NCBI GenBank assembly: GCA_949825045.1
Contig: OX463818.1
Span: 36,596,906-36,660,905, forward strand
Direction of reading: 5' to 3'
Origin: Argyresthia goedartella
Lineage: Eukaryota > Arthropoda > Insecta > Lepidoptera > Argyresthiidae
Length of the DNA stretch: 64,000 bases
Below, in pieces: positions 54,107 through 64,000 of this stretch (positions are counted from its first letter, which is position 1; the number at the start of each line of letters is the position of its first letter). The notes under the pieces were generated by a model that saw nothing but the letters and a program-made list of their open reading frames with translations, was not told the DNA's origin and did not search any database. Both the position numbers and the translations under genes were made by a program.

Positions 54107-54196
54107 TGTAGTTGAACTCTCTTTGTGACAGAGCCAATATATGATTGTAGTTCTTTAACTCTCTTTGTGACAGAGCCAATATATTTGCCGTTATAT
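54107..54196. repeat. two diverged outlying units of the 48-bp satellite
   Basis: CTTTGTGACAGAGCCAATAT occurs twice (54119-54142 and 54164-54186), the second followed by ATTTGCCGTTATATTT as in the main array. They are separated from the main array by a LINE fragment. Confidence 0.65.
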
Positions 54197-54770
54197 TTAT
54201 TTATTTATTGTTTATTGGGAAAACCAACAGCACATTTTACACATATAGAAACAATAATAAACACAGAAGGCCAATAAAAGGTTTTCACGTATAGAGACAT
54301 GATGAAGAAAAGAAAAAATACATATGAATTTAATACCGAACCAGCTTCGCTTACATAACGTAGTTATATAACAATAAATGTCAATTAACTCAATGGGAGC
54401 ATGTTAAGTACTCAGTCATTGTTCGCAAATACGCCGAAGAATTCTCCGTTCAGCCGCTGCCTGCCTCGCTGAACCAACACTCGTGCAGAATAGGTCGAGT
54501 ACAAATCGCCTACTAAGCTTATTAAAATTGTCACTTGCTCGCCACATAAATGTATTTTTCCGATAATTGGTACCAGCAGGAGGAATATGACAGGGGTAAA
54601 TCGTAGATATCTAGAAGGAACAATCAAACTTATTTTGTTTAGTAAATCAGGGCAGTTGATATTATTTGTAGTTATTTTAAGCAGGAAAGATAAATCTGCG
54701 ATCTCACGTCGCTTCGTAATTCCTCTTACGAAGCGACGTGAGATCGAATATGAAATTGTTTACATAGGTT
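54197..54770 (-). pseudogene. LINE 3' end with ORF2 C terminus
   Basis: The minus-strand tail (complement of TTTATTTATTTATTGTTTAT, from 54197) and a 3' UTR lead to an ORF2 end at 54412-54730: TKRREIADLSFLLK, NCPDLLNKISLIVPSRYLR, then a decayed end. NCPDLL...VPSR.LR is a common LINE C-terminal pattern. Upstream coding stops at the hairpin at 54699-54746. Confidence 0.6.
54699..54746. repeat. 21-bp perfect inverted repeat with 6-nt loop
   Basis: CGATCTCACGTCGCTTCGTA then A, loop TTCCTC, then the exact complement. Both arms encode LTKRRE in opposite directions, so one arm is an inverted copy of LINE coding sequence. Confidence 0.85.
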
Positions 54771-55365
54771 GACGTAATTTGATGAACTGTATGAAATTTT
54801 TTAACGAAAGCAAAGGTACTTCATGAATTGTATTTGATTGCGCTCGAACATATTGAGTGCTTACCTATGAAATTGGCGAATTTTTCTTCCAGATTCAGGA
54901 GTTCATAATTCGAGTAATTCAATAGCTATTTCCAGTTTATTGTTTTAAAATTAATTTCAATATTTTACATCTACTTATTAAATTTTCTTTTAATTTTCAG
55001 TTTGATAACTAAAACGTTATCTTCAAAATCAGTGCCTCATAAATGTCATCCATTTTCATGATAATATTCGTAATATTTTTTTACAGCTGACACTTTTCAA
55101 AAATTATATAAAATGTTCTGTTAGCTAAATGTTGTCTCATTCATACACAAAAGATTTATAAAATTAGGATCTGTCATTCCTAAAAAAATACAAAAATGTT
55201 TGTTACAAATTACAAAAATTGAGTTAACTTCAATTTCTCCATACAAAAAGCCAATTTCATATGTAAGGACCTAATATATCATAGAGGGTTCCGAGGGTTC
55301 CATAACTGCGATGCATATTCCAGGATGATTCTAACAAAAGTACACTAGAGAATCTTGAATGTTTT
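54771..55365. other. AT-rich intron, nothing recognised
   Basis: No gene or repeat boundary seen before the satellite block starts. Confidence 0.4.
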
Positions 55366-56940
55366 TCTATATTTTTATCCTTATGACTTTGTGACAGAGC
55401 CAATATATTTGCCGTTATATTTTTATCCTTATGACTTTGTGACAGAGCCAATATATTTGCCGTTATATTTTTATCCTTATGACTTTGTGACAGAGCCAAT
55501 ATATTTGCCGTTATATTTTTATCCTTATGACTTTGTGACAGAGCCAATATATTTGCCGTTATATTTTTATCCTTATGACTTTGTGACAGAGCCAATATAT
55601 TTGCCGTTATATTTTTATCCTTATGACTTTGTGACAGAGCCAATATATTTGCCGTTATATTTTTATCCTTATGACTTTGTGACAGAGCCAATATATTTGC
55701 CGTTATATTTTTATCCTTATGACTTTGTGACAGAGCCAATATATTTGCCGTTATATTTTTATCCTTATGACTTTGTGACAGAGCCAATATATTTGCCGTT
55801 ATATTTTTATCCTTATGACTTTGTGACAGAGCCAATATATTTGCCGTTATATTTTTATCCTTATGACTTTGTGACAGAGCCAATATATTTGCCGTTATAT
55901 TTTTATCCTTATGACTTTGTGACAGAGCCAATATCTTTGCCGTTATATTTTTATCCTTATGACTTTGTGACAGAGCCAATATATTTGCCGTTATATTTTT
56001 ATCCTTATGACTTTGTGACAGAGCCAATATATTTGCCGTTATATTTTTATCCTTATGACTTTGTGACAGAGCCAATATATTGCCGTTATATTTTTATCCT
56101 TATGACTTTGTGACAGAGCCAATATATTTGCCGTTATATTTTATCCTTATGACTTTATGACAGAGCCAATATATTTGCCGTTATATTTTTATCCTTATGA
56201 CTTTGTGACAGAGCTAATATATTTGCCGTTATATTTTTATCCTTATGACTTTGTGACAGAGCCAATATATTTGCCGTTATATTTTTATCCTTGACTTTGT
56301 GACAGAGCCAATATATTTGCCGTTATATTTTTATCCTTATGACTTTGTGACAGAGCCAATATATTTGCCGTTATATTTTTATCCTTATGACTTTGTGACA
56401 GAGCCAATATATTTGCCGTTATATTTTTATCCTTATGACTTTGTGACAGAGCCAATATATTTGCCGTTATATTTTTATCCTTATGACTGTGACAGAGCCA
56501 ATATATTTGCCGTTATATTTTTATCCTTATGACTTTGTGACAGAGCCAATATATTTGCCGTTATATTTTTATCCTTATGACTTTGTGACAGAGCCAATAT
56601 ATTTGCCGTTATATTTTTATCCTTATGACTTTGTGACAGAGCCAATATATTTGCCGTTATATTTTTATCCTTATGACTTTGTGACAGAGCCAATATATTT
56701 GCCGTTATATTTTTATTCTTATGACTTTGTGACAGAGCCAATATATTTGCCGTTATATTTTTATCCTTATTACTTTGTGACAGAGCCAATATATTTGCCG
56801 TTATATTTTTATCCTGATGACTTTGTGACAGAGCCAATATATTTGCCGTTATATTTTTATCCTTATGACTTTGTGACAGAGCCAATATATTTGCCGTTAT
56901 ATTTTTATCCTTATGACTTTGTGACAGAGCCAATATATTT
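55366..56940. repeat. 48-bp satellite, block 1 (about 33 units)
   Basis: Unit of 48 bp built from TATATTTTTATCCTTATGAC and TTTGTGACAGAGCCAATATA then TTTGCCGT. Units are almost identical; occasional 1-4 bp deletions (about 56078, 56139, 56292, 56487) and point changes (about 55933, 56213, 56771) occur. Because 48 is divisible by three, long open frames appear on both strands (16-residue repeats); they are by-products, not genes. Confidence 0.95.
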
Positions 56941-57489
56941 GTTGTTCAGGCTTCTCAGCACCTAATGACCTCTTAGGGGCCCATCAGCTACGAGGTAGCG
57001 TAACGATCAGTTGCCAAGAAGTGTGAACGTCGGCGATTCACCGAGCTGAAGTTAATTGGGGTCGATCTAACCTGGTCTGTGCTTCGGTCCCGTCAACCTC
57101 CTGTCTCTCTGCAAGGCCCGGGTGCACCCTAGGCTCTTCTTGGTAGACAGGTTCTTCAGCCAACCAGGTATGACTGGCGGGCCAGCTTCAATGAGCACAG
57201 TGTTCCAACACAGGTTATGTTACGTGGTAAAAACAATCGGGCACGAAAATGCGAACTTTATCTGGTTCGAGAAACAATAACACACTCAGCTATATTAACA
57301 ATCCTGAGGGAAACCCGAATACATTCCAGATGGCCTGCGATTTATTTTCAATACCCTTACCAAAACGCGTTTACATTGCGAGGGCTTTCGTCCGTCAGTT
57401 GTCAAAAAACTGCTAGGTTGGCAGCTCACGTCAAATTCAAAATGGCCGTTCAGAAACCATCGATCGAATATCGATTTGGAATCGAACAT
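56941..57489. other. unique 549-bp segment between satellite blocks
   Basis: Unrelated to the satellite and GC-richer. The bases ATTTGT occur at both junctions (about 56936 and 57488), as an insertion with a 5-6 bp target duplication would give. No TIR, tail or conserved protein was recognised. Confidence 0.5.
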
Positions 57490-58275
57490 TTGTCGTTATA
57501 TTTTTATCCTTATGACTTTGTGACAAAGCCACTATATTTGCCGTTACATTTTTATCCTTATGGCTTTGTGACAGAGCCAATATATTTGCCGTTATATTTT
57601 TATCCTTATGACTTTGTGACAGAGCCAATATATTTGCCGTTATATTTTTATCCTTATGACTTTGTGACAGAGCCAATATATTTGCCGTTATATTTTTATC
57701 CTTATGACTTTGTGATAGAGCCAATATATTTGCCGTTATATTTTTATCCTTATGACTTTGTGACAGAGCCAATATATTTGCCGTTATATTTTTATCCTTA
57801 TGACTTTGTGACAGAGCCAATATATTTGCCGTTATATTTTTATCCTTATGACTTTGTGACAGAGCCAATATATTTGCCGTTATATTTTTATCCTTATGAC
57901 TTTGTGACAGAGCTAATATATTTGCCGTTATATTTTTATCCTTATGACTTTGTGACAGAGCCAATATATTTGCCGTTATATTTTTATCCTTGACTTTGTG
58001 ACAGAGCCAATATATTTGCCGTTATATTTTTATCCTTATGACTTTGTGACAGAGCCAATATATTTGCCGTTATATTTTTATCCTTATGACTTTGTGACAG
58101 AGCCAATATATTTGCCGTTATATTTTTATCCTTATGACTTTGTGACAGAGCCAATATATTTGCCGTTATATTTTTATCCTTATGACTTTGTGACAGAGCC
58201 AATATATTTGCCGTTATATTTTTATCCTTATGACTTTGTGACAGAGCCAATATATTTGCCGTTATATTTTTATCC
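57490..58275. repeat. 48-bp satellite, block 2 (about 16 units)
   Basis: The same unit and orientation as block 1. The first two units carry several changes (AAAGCCACTATATT, GTTACATTT), the rest are near identical, and the last one decays after TATCCCTATGACTTGG. ORFs on both strands are again satellite by-products. Confidence 0.95.
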
Positions 58276-58603
58276 CTATGACTTGGTCTACAATTTCATG
58301 AAAGGGTTGAATTTGATAAAACTTGTGTTTTTAAAAGGATTTTTATTCAGTAATAGCTAATATTTTGTATGATATACATGTCGAACTAACACGAAGATTA
58401 TTCGGGGGCTTCGCTGCGCTCGCCCCCTTTATTCTACACTTAATCTACCACAGTGTTTTCCCCTATTTTTTTCTTCGTTCAATGAAAGTTCTAATTCTAC
58501 CATGGTTGCCCATTTCATGATATGGTCAATTCTGCGATATGGTTATTACGGAAGGATGGGTTCGGTAGCTGATTGAGTGAAGCGCGGTGCTTGCTTGCTG
58601 CAG
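58276..58603. other. intron, nothing recognised
   Basis: AT-rich; ends with the acceptor TGCTTGCTTGCTGCAG of exon G. Confidence 0.4.
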
Positions 58604-58760
58604 GGCGCGCGATGTGGGCGGGCTACGAGGCGACGGAGCCGACGGAGGGTGCGGAGGTGACGGAGGGCGCGCTGTGCTCGGGCACGCTGCGGCTGGGCGG
58701 CGCCCTGCTGCCCTACAGCGTCACGCTGCTGCCAGGCGGACTCAGCCACGATGATCTGCA
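58604..58760 (+). CDS. TMEM131-like gene, exon G
   Basis: 157 nt. The first two bases complete Trp with exon F (T+GG), then RAMWAGYEATEPTEGAEV, CSGTLRLGGALLPYSVTLL and GGLSHDDL, ending two bases into a codon; donor GTGAGG. It matches the strand pair in TMEM131 proteins that ends the second PapD-like unit (..G.I.......L.IPY.A.V..G.L). GC-rich, flanked by the satellite intron on the left. Confidence 0.87.
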
Positions 58761-59813
58761 GTGAGGGAATCCATATAACCTACCCTATGTAGCGTACTAC
58801 AAGTGCTTTAAATACTGTCAGCCAAAGTTAATTAAATAATTACTCCTAATAGAATCATCTCAAACGCATTCTTAAGCTTAGAACGAGTTACTCTTCTACA
58901 CGAAGGGCGGTTCTGTTGCGAGGTACACCTATACTATTTTCGTTATTATTTATCGTTGTAGCAAACTGGCAATACATATGATCGTACAAGACCTTTCGCG
59001 TGTGTCTGCGACACGCCCTTGACCGGTATTTTGTGCAGACCACAGGTATTTCATTCCATACAGATAAGAATTAATAACAATTGTGATTTAAACGTATGGC
59101 TTTACTTAACATACTTCTAGATGGCGCTGATCTTAGAATGAAAAAAGAAAATTGTTACAGAAGTGCAATAGGTTAGTTTGTCTAGTGAATACTGTCTAGC
59201 TGTACGCCTCGCGAGCGATACAGGAAATTTGCGTTATTTTTTCTTCATTATATTCCACCCCCTCACACCCCCGACCCCTTGAAGTTTATCGAATCAACAA
59301 GTGGAATTATTATAAAAACAAATAACCCGACTCCAATTTCTTTCGATACCACATACTAACTTATGAATACACTTGGTTACGTAGCTGGAGCATGAAAGTA
59401 GCCGCAACGATAACTTTTAACCAACACCTCCGCAAAAAAAAAAAAACTGAATCTACTAAAATATTCCATATAATTATCGAACCTGCTCACGAAATTTTAC
59501 GAGAATCGGTTGAGAAATGCGATTTGTTACGTATGCATGTTACATTTGCATGAATGCACCTGGTTACGAACGTGGAGTATGTAAGTGGCCGCACCAATAA
59601 CTTTATAACCTACTATCTAAAATCCAACCTATTGACTGTTCACCAAAATTAAACACCCTATGTCAATCTCATTGTCTCTGATGGAACAGTCTCGCTCCTT
59701 AGCTCCTTAGTATAATATTATAGTATCTTTGGTGAAGGGGAGCAATACGAAATCCCCACAGTAAGTACAGAACAGTGAGTAGTGCTTGTACCTAACTGTG
59801 ACCGACCCGGCAG
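58761..59813. other. intron with two diverged dispersed-repeat copies
   Basis: Direct copies of the block seen at 10203-10286 lie at 59348-59432 and 59550-59625 (CTTATGAATACACTTGGTTACG; ATGAATGCACCTGGTTACG). No gene. A poly-A run is at 59435-59448. Confidence 0.5.
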
Positions 59814-59934
59814 CTTCGTGACGACGTCCCGCTCGGTGCTGGGGGAGCGCGCGGTGCGCGTGCGCAACGACTTCCTCACGCCGCTGCACCTCGCGCGACT
59901 AGACGTGGACCCCGACATCGACAAGTACTTCGAG
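59814..59934 (+). CDS. TMEM131-like gene, exon H
   Basis: 121 nt. The first base completes His (CA+C), then 40 codons: FVTTSRSVLGERAVRVRND, FLTPLHLARLDVDPDIDKYF and E; donor GTGAGT at phase 0. The family has here F.......R.I.L.N.F..PL.I.....P......F, an immunoglobulin-like strand set. The neighbours on both sides fit in phase. Confidence 0.88.
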
Positions 59935-60750
59935 GTGAGTCACTGATATTTACTCATTTGCGCCGAAGTTCAGCCAGTTGTTAGTTATTGGACTGCTTGG
60001 ATCGGTCGGCTTCTGTCAAGAAAAAATTATAAACATTGAAAGTAATTTCGCGTGACTGACCTCCTAAAGATTTTCCTTTTTTTCCTAAACATGCCATCGC
60101 ACCATTTCTCAACAACTCTGTATTATATATTTTTAACTAAATGCGACCGCCCTCTACTGCAACTGTGCAACGACTGACAAACGTCACATACTTATATAGT
60201 ATGAGACAACGCCCTACAGAGCCGATATTAGCCAAGTCTGTTTCCAAAGAGCCGGGTACTGCACCGAGGTACCTATGTCGCACTAGAGCTGAGGGTGGTG
60301 TGGCACCTGCACAAGGGTTCTGACTCAGCACGTGACTCCCCGAGTTGACCCCAGTGGGCACGAGGCAAGCATACGTGCTCCACCGCGCAACCGTAGCGAA
60401 CACACTTCGACCACTGCCAGACCCAGTGTTATTGTGAATAACTGTGTTGATGTTGTCGAGCCTCGAAATCACGAGAGAATAATAAATATAAATATTTCTG
60501 AGACGTCGCTGTTTCCGGTGTTTACGACTCGGATTTATCTCTGGCTCAATTATCTATCTCTGAAGAAGGACTTAATATGTTGAAGGATGGTAGACGAACT
60601 TCAGCGAACGTTTTGATTGCGATTGTGGCTATAATAACTAAATCCCAAGTTTTACATTTCAAAATTGCAATCAAATTCCAAGTTCCAATACGTGTCAAAG
60701 ATAGAGAATCGAGCACCTACCCCCACAACAAACACACCCTGAGTCCTAGT
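59935..60750. other. intron, nothing recognised
   Basis: No supported gene; ORFs at 60137-60583 overlap in several frames and lack motifs. Confidence 0.4.
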
Positions 60751-60754
60751 CTGT

Positions 60755-61010
60755 GACGATTCGGTTCAAAGCTCTTCCCCCAAGGGGAAAGTTCTCGATT
60801 CGATTCCCGAGGATGGGCAGGAAGAAAAAAAAACCAGGTCCGGCATGTTTATATAATAATAATAATTTTTATTTCAAGTTAACAAAACCATATTTTTTAC
60901 ACACCTTACAACTAGAGATACATAATTCATCGTACAAAATACTATCCTAGTGTGGGGTCAGATGTAATGTCTGCGCCTATATGTATAGGTAAATGTTATG
61001 TATTGTAATA
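60755..61010 (+). mobile_element. tRNA-derived SINE, copy 4, interrupted
   Basis: B-box-like CGATTCGATTCCCG (about 60797-60810) and the start of the body (CCAGGTCCGGCATGTTTATAT) are separated from the end of the body (ATCCTAGTGTGGGGTCAG, 60944-60962) by about 90 bp of AT-rich sequence beginning AATAATAATAATTTTTATTT, probably a small LINE tail insertion. It ends 17 bp before exon I. Confidence 0.5.
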
Positions 61011-61027
61011 TGTATCACCGCCTGCAG

Positions 61028-61195
61028 CGCGGCACGTTCACGCCGCGCACAGTGCCGCCGGGCGCGTCGGCGACGCTGCTGACGCTGCGCCTGCGCCGCG
61101 CCGCCGTGCCGCACGCACACATGCACATGTTCCTGCACACCAACGTGTCGCGCTACACACTGCCCGTGAGCCTCTACAGCGGACGAGTGCGGCTG
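61028..61195 (+). CDS. TMEM131-like gene, exon I
   Basis: 56 codons, phase 0 to 0; acceptor ACCGCCTGCAG, donor GTGAGA. It encodes RGTFTPRTVPPGASATLLTL, RLRRAAVPHAHMHMFLHTNV and SRYTLPVSLYSGRVRL, with an NVS sequon. The end LPVSLYSGRV is the family's signature L.T..S.F.LPV..Y.G.L strand. The gene continues to the right of the window; no transmembrane segment has been reached. Confidence 0.9.
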
Positions 61196-61842
61196 GTGAG
61201 AATATGCAGATAGACCGAGTAGGGCATTATTTTAACTAAAAGTAAAACTCAGTTTTCAGTCAGAACGCAAGAAAATATTGATATGATAGTTTTTTAGTTT
61301 TATAAAGTGGTGGGATCTCAGATTATAATAAAGACTTAGTCGAATCCTAAAATAAGAACAGGTAAGGTAATCATGCCTTGTATAATACGAGCCCAAATGC
61401 AGAATACTACGTCTGTAGGAGTAAAATGTGTTATATTTTTGGGTAAGGACTAATATAAGACACGCGTAATTTATGGTGGGGGGACCCCCCAACCCTTTTT
61501 GTTAGGAAATGTATACTTTTTGAGTTATAAATTGTTTAGTTTTGTTAAAATTTAATAATAATAATAATAATACCTTATGTTATGACTATTGCTTCTAATC
61601 CGGCGCAACGGAGCGCGGTGGCTGCCCCCGTACAGCTCGCCGCAGGCTCCCTCAGTCGCTGTCTCCGCTTCGCCTTTCTGGTCGCCTTCGTTGACCAGCC
61701 TCAGCCGCTCCGGCTTCGTTCGTCAGGCCTTCTTCTCATAGGCACGCGGCCGCCGCGTTCTGCGGTGCCTATGGCTTATAAAAAACAATCTAGGAAGTAG
61801 CCACAAAGCTGCCCAGGAAGGACTGCCCCGATGTCGTTTTTG
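61196..61842. other. intron with a GC-rich unassigned segment
   Basis: (AATA)n-like run at 61552-61571. The stretch 61590-61836 is GC-rich, with a small hairpin (GCACGCGGCCGCCGCGTTCTGCGGTGC region), and resembles a repeat fragment, but I cannot name it. No gene. Confidence 0.35.
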
Positions 61843-64000
61843 ATAGATAGATAGATAGATAAATTAATTTATTCATTGCAACATGGTACACACACAAATA
61901 CATAATTTTAACTCAAATTTTAAGAAGAAAAATCTGCAAATTAAAACAAAACACAGCAGTTAAATAAAACAAACAATAAATAATAAAATTATACAAGCAA
62001 AACATTAAGGTACGGTAAGGATAACTATGTGGTATTGTGACTGTACCGCGACAATGAAATGGCCCTGACTCAGCAATGTCACAGACGAATCTGTGACGCT
62101 GATATTCTGCCAGAGCCAGTACGGACGAGACAACGGTTTGCTCAAGTACACATTTAACAACGTAAAATATGATGATTTTAATAAAATTGTTGAATAAAAT
62201 AAATTGTATTCTAGAAGATTGTATTAAAATTATAGCATTAAAATTATATCATTAAAATGTATAGAAATAAAATAAAAAAAAAATATAGCAATATGTAATA
62301 AAATTTATGTCAGGGTTACAAGTAAGATTAAATTGAAAATGTCATTAGGATTATAAAATTATAATAATCAGAAGGGAATTAATCATAGTAATAATATAAT
62401 TGGAAACAATATAAATATCACAGGTAACAGGTAGATTAGCTTCGTGCCGTTCCCTAAGTTTTCTGCTGTAGTATCAAATACTTTCTATAGGCACTTCTAA
62501 ACCCAGCCTTACTAGTAAGCAGCCGAAGGGGTGGTGGGATGTTATTCCAGCAGTTGGTGGCACGGTACTTAAAACTGCCACGGAAAGCTGCACCCTTGTG
62601 TCGAGGCATTGAGAGAAAAGGAGCAACTCTCTGGGACATACGCCAGGTAAGTTTGTCACAAAGATAAGAAGGTGTCCTCTTCACTATAACCTCAAACAAC
62701 AGCGTTGAAAAATACAAATCCTGACTAGCTTTCATCCTTAAAATATTTGCCCTGTTTAAAAATGGAGTAATGTGCGTTTTGGGGGGAATTACGAAACAGA
62801 ACCTGGCACAGGCATTTTGTACTCTTTGTATGAGTTTTTGTGTTTTCTCAAATAGACACGCTCCATACACTGTAATACAATAGTTCAGCTTGGATAGTAC
62901 TAAGGCTTCACTTAACTGTATTCGCAGGTCAACGCTAAGAAGGTAACGGATTCTATACAAAACTTTAAGCCTATAGAAGCAATTCCTTACAACCTCAAGG
63001 ACATGTCCCTCAAAACGAAGTTTGTCATCCATAAGAAGACCCAGGTTTCGTGCTTCCCGGACCCGTGTAATGGCGACCCCATTTACCAGGACCTTCGGAT
63101 CATGCATAGCTATTGCCTGTATTTGATTTTTTGAGCCCAATATCATACACTTCGATTTATTTGGGTTAAGGACTAGAGTGTTAGAAGACGCCCATTGCGA
63201 TATACGGCCCAGATCTTCATTCAGAGCCTCCACTCCCATACGGGGATCATTGTCAACTAATATATAAATTTGAAGATCATCGGCATACAAGTGATAACTA
63301 CTGTTAATTATACTTCGAGTGATGTCTGCACTATATATTATAAACAGAAGGGGTCCAAGTATGGATCCTTGTGGGACTGCTCTATTAAAGGAAAGCTGTG
63401 ACTGCATCTGAGATCCGTCTGTCTTATCCAGCACTACCCGTTGACAGCGATTGCTAAGGTAGCTACTAAACCATTTTATGGTAGGAACATCGAAGCCATA
63501 GAAAGCCAGTTTTGACAGCAGTAGTGGAATGTTCAAAGCATCAAAAGCCCTGGAAAAATCTAGGAGAGCGAGTATGGTTCCCCTGCCCTGGTCCTGAGAA
63601 GACAGGATATTATCCACCACATCTAACAGGGCCGACGCAGTGCTACGCCCCTTTCTGAACCCGGACTGGCGCTGAGGCAGGATGTTATTACTCTCACAGT
63701 ACTTTGAGACCTGGTTATATATCACTTTTTCCAAAATTTTAGATAGATACGGTAAGGTACTTATTGCACGTAGGTCACTTATATTTACAGGGTTGTCAAT
63801 TTTCGGTATAGGACGGACATTCGCAGTCTTCCATTGGGATGGAAAAATTGAAGAGGCTATAGACCTATTTACAATAGCAGTTATGACTTCAAGAGTACGA
63901 GGCAGGGTTAGTAAAATCATAACTTCGGTTATTCCATCAGCTCCTCTAGCATTTGAACTTATGGCAAAGATTGTTTTGGCTACATAGCTCTCATCTACCT
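61843..64000 (-). mobile_element. LINE 3' half, intact frame, runs off the right edge
   Basis: On the minus strand the element ends in a (TATC)n tail (61843-61862 on the plus strand reads GATA units). It has a 3' UTR to 62453 and an open ORF2 from 62454 to the window edge with no stop or frameshift. Confidence 0.8.
62454..63999 (-). CDS. LINE ORF2 reverse transcriptase, 3' part
   Basis: About 515 open codons, with the frame continuing past the window edge. RT motifs in order: WKTANVRPIPK, LRAISTLPYLSKILEKVI, QSGFRKGRSTASALLDVVD, LLDFSRAFDALN, AVPQGSILGPLLFIIYSADI, catalytic LYADDLQIY, NPNKSKCMILGS and the C-terminal RATNCWNNIPPPLRL. All RT catalytic aspartates are present. It is the least damaged LINE in the window and probably a recent copy. 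The protein copies the element RNA at the nicked target site. Endonuclease and ORF1, if present, lie beyond the window. Confidence 0.87.
   Translation of the reverse strand, partial: VDESYVAKTIFAISSNARGADGITEVMILLTLPRTLEVITAIVNRSIASSIFPSQWKTANVRPIPKIDNPVNISDLRAISTLPYLSKILEKVIYNQVSKYCESNNILPQRQSGFRKGRSTASALLDVVDNILSSQDQGRGTILALLDFSRAFDALNIPLLLSKLAFYGFDVPTIKWFSSYLSNRCQRVVLDKTDGSQMQSQLSFNRAVPQGSILGPLLFIIYSADITRSIINSSYHLYADDLQIYILVDNDPRMGVEALNEDLGRISQWASSNTLVLNPNKSKCMILGSKNQIQAIAMHDPKVLVNGVAITRVREARNLGLLMDDKLRFEGHVLEVVRNCFYRLKVLYRIRYLLSVDLRIQLSEALVLSKLNYCITVYGACLFEKTQKLIQRVQNACARFCFVIPPKTHITPFLNRANILRMKASQDLYFSTLLFEVIVKRTPSYLCDKLTWRMSQRVAPFLSMPRHKGAAFRGSFKYRATNCWNNIPPPLRLLTSKAGFRSAYRKYLILQQKT

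Noticed and set aside
55257..56965. Long ORFs on both strands in satellite block 1
   Set aside because: They are pure 16-residue repeats caused by a 48-bp period. Both strands are open and there is no non-repeat domain.
49668..58275. CRISPR-like arrays
   Set aside because: The repeats are head-to-tail without unique spacers, and the DNA is eukaryotic.
57217..58360. ORFs of 258, 175, 88 and 120 codons in block 2
   Set aside because: Same satellite artefact; the non-repeat N-terminal part of the 258-codon frame is the unassigned spacer.

Overview
This window is nuclear DNA of an insect, most likely a moth or butterfly (Lepidoptera). The signs are spliced GC-rich exons in an AT-rich background, many degraded non-LTR retrotransposons, BEL/Pao LTR elements, hAT, mariner and P-like DNA transposons, tRNA-derived SINEs, and a short repeat beginning GGGTTCCGTACC that I know as common in lepidopteran genomes. 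The order is an inference from repeat content; no search was run.

Only one host gene is supported. Nine plus-strand exons (15109-15321, 31108-31221, 32990-33112, 33906-34081, 34513-34645, 53728-53983, 58604-58760, 59814-59934, 61028-61195) all have AG/GT borders and compatible phases. Together they give 1461 nt, or 487 codons without a stop. The product matches the lumenal N-terminal part of the TMEM131 family (PapD-like domains; conserved role in collagen recruitment and secretion). No start codon exon, transmembrane segment or stop is present, so the gene runs out of the window on both sides and nearly all other sequence here is intron.

Layout: 1-15108 is intron holding a LINE endonuclease fragment, two small foldback elements, a SINE, an almost complete but broken hAT transposon (3594-8416, with 15-bp TIRs and an 8-bp target duplication), a hairpin element, LINE 3' ends, and a three-level nest at 10961-14178 (mariner inside LINE inside a DD41D mariner with long TIRs). 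The 15.3-31.1 kb intron carries two related broken LINEs, an R4-type LINE tail, several LINE 3' ends, G/C-rich tracts and a 103-bp tandem repeat. The short introns at 31.2-34.5 kb carry SINEs, a small TIR element and a LINE 3' end.

The 19-kb intron at 34646-53727 is largely one old BEL/Pao copy (about 35779-53468). It has been split by a very young BEL/Pao copy (40492-46965; 186-bp LTRs differing at one base; 5-bp target duplication; one in-frame stop just before the RT catalytic motif), by a 1.17-kb P-like element carrying a THAP-type first exon (47567-48739; 20-bp TIRs; 8-bp target duplication), by a 43-bp tandem array, and by a SINE, a LINE and foldback elements. The next intron holds about 50 copies of a 48-bp satellite in two blocks. 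The right edge is the 3' half of a LINE with an undamaged reading frame that leaves the window.

I found no operon-like or multi-gene host system. The most unusual items are the THAP-bearing P-like element, the nested BEL pair, the orientation-switching 43-bp array, and two short perfect inverted duplications lying exactly at breaks in transposon genes.
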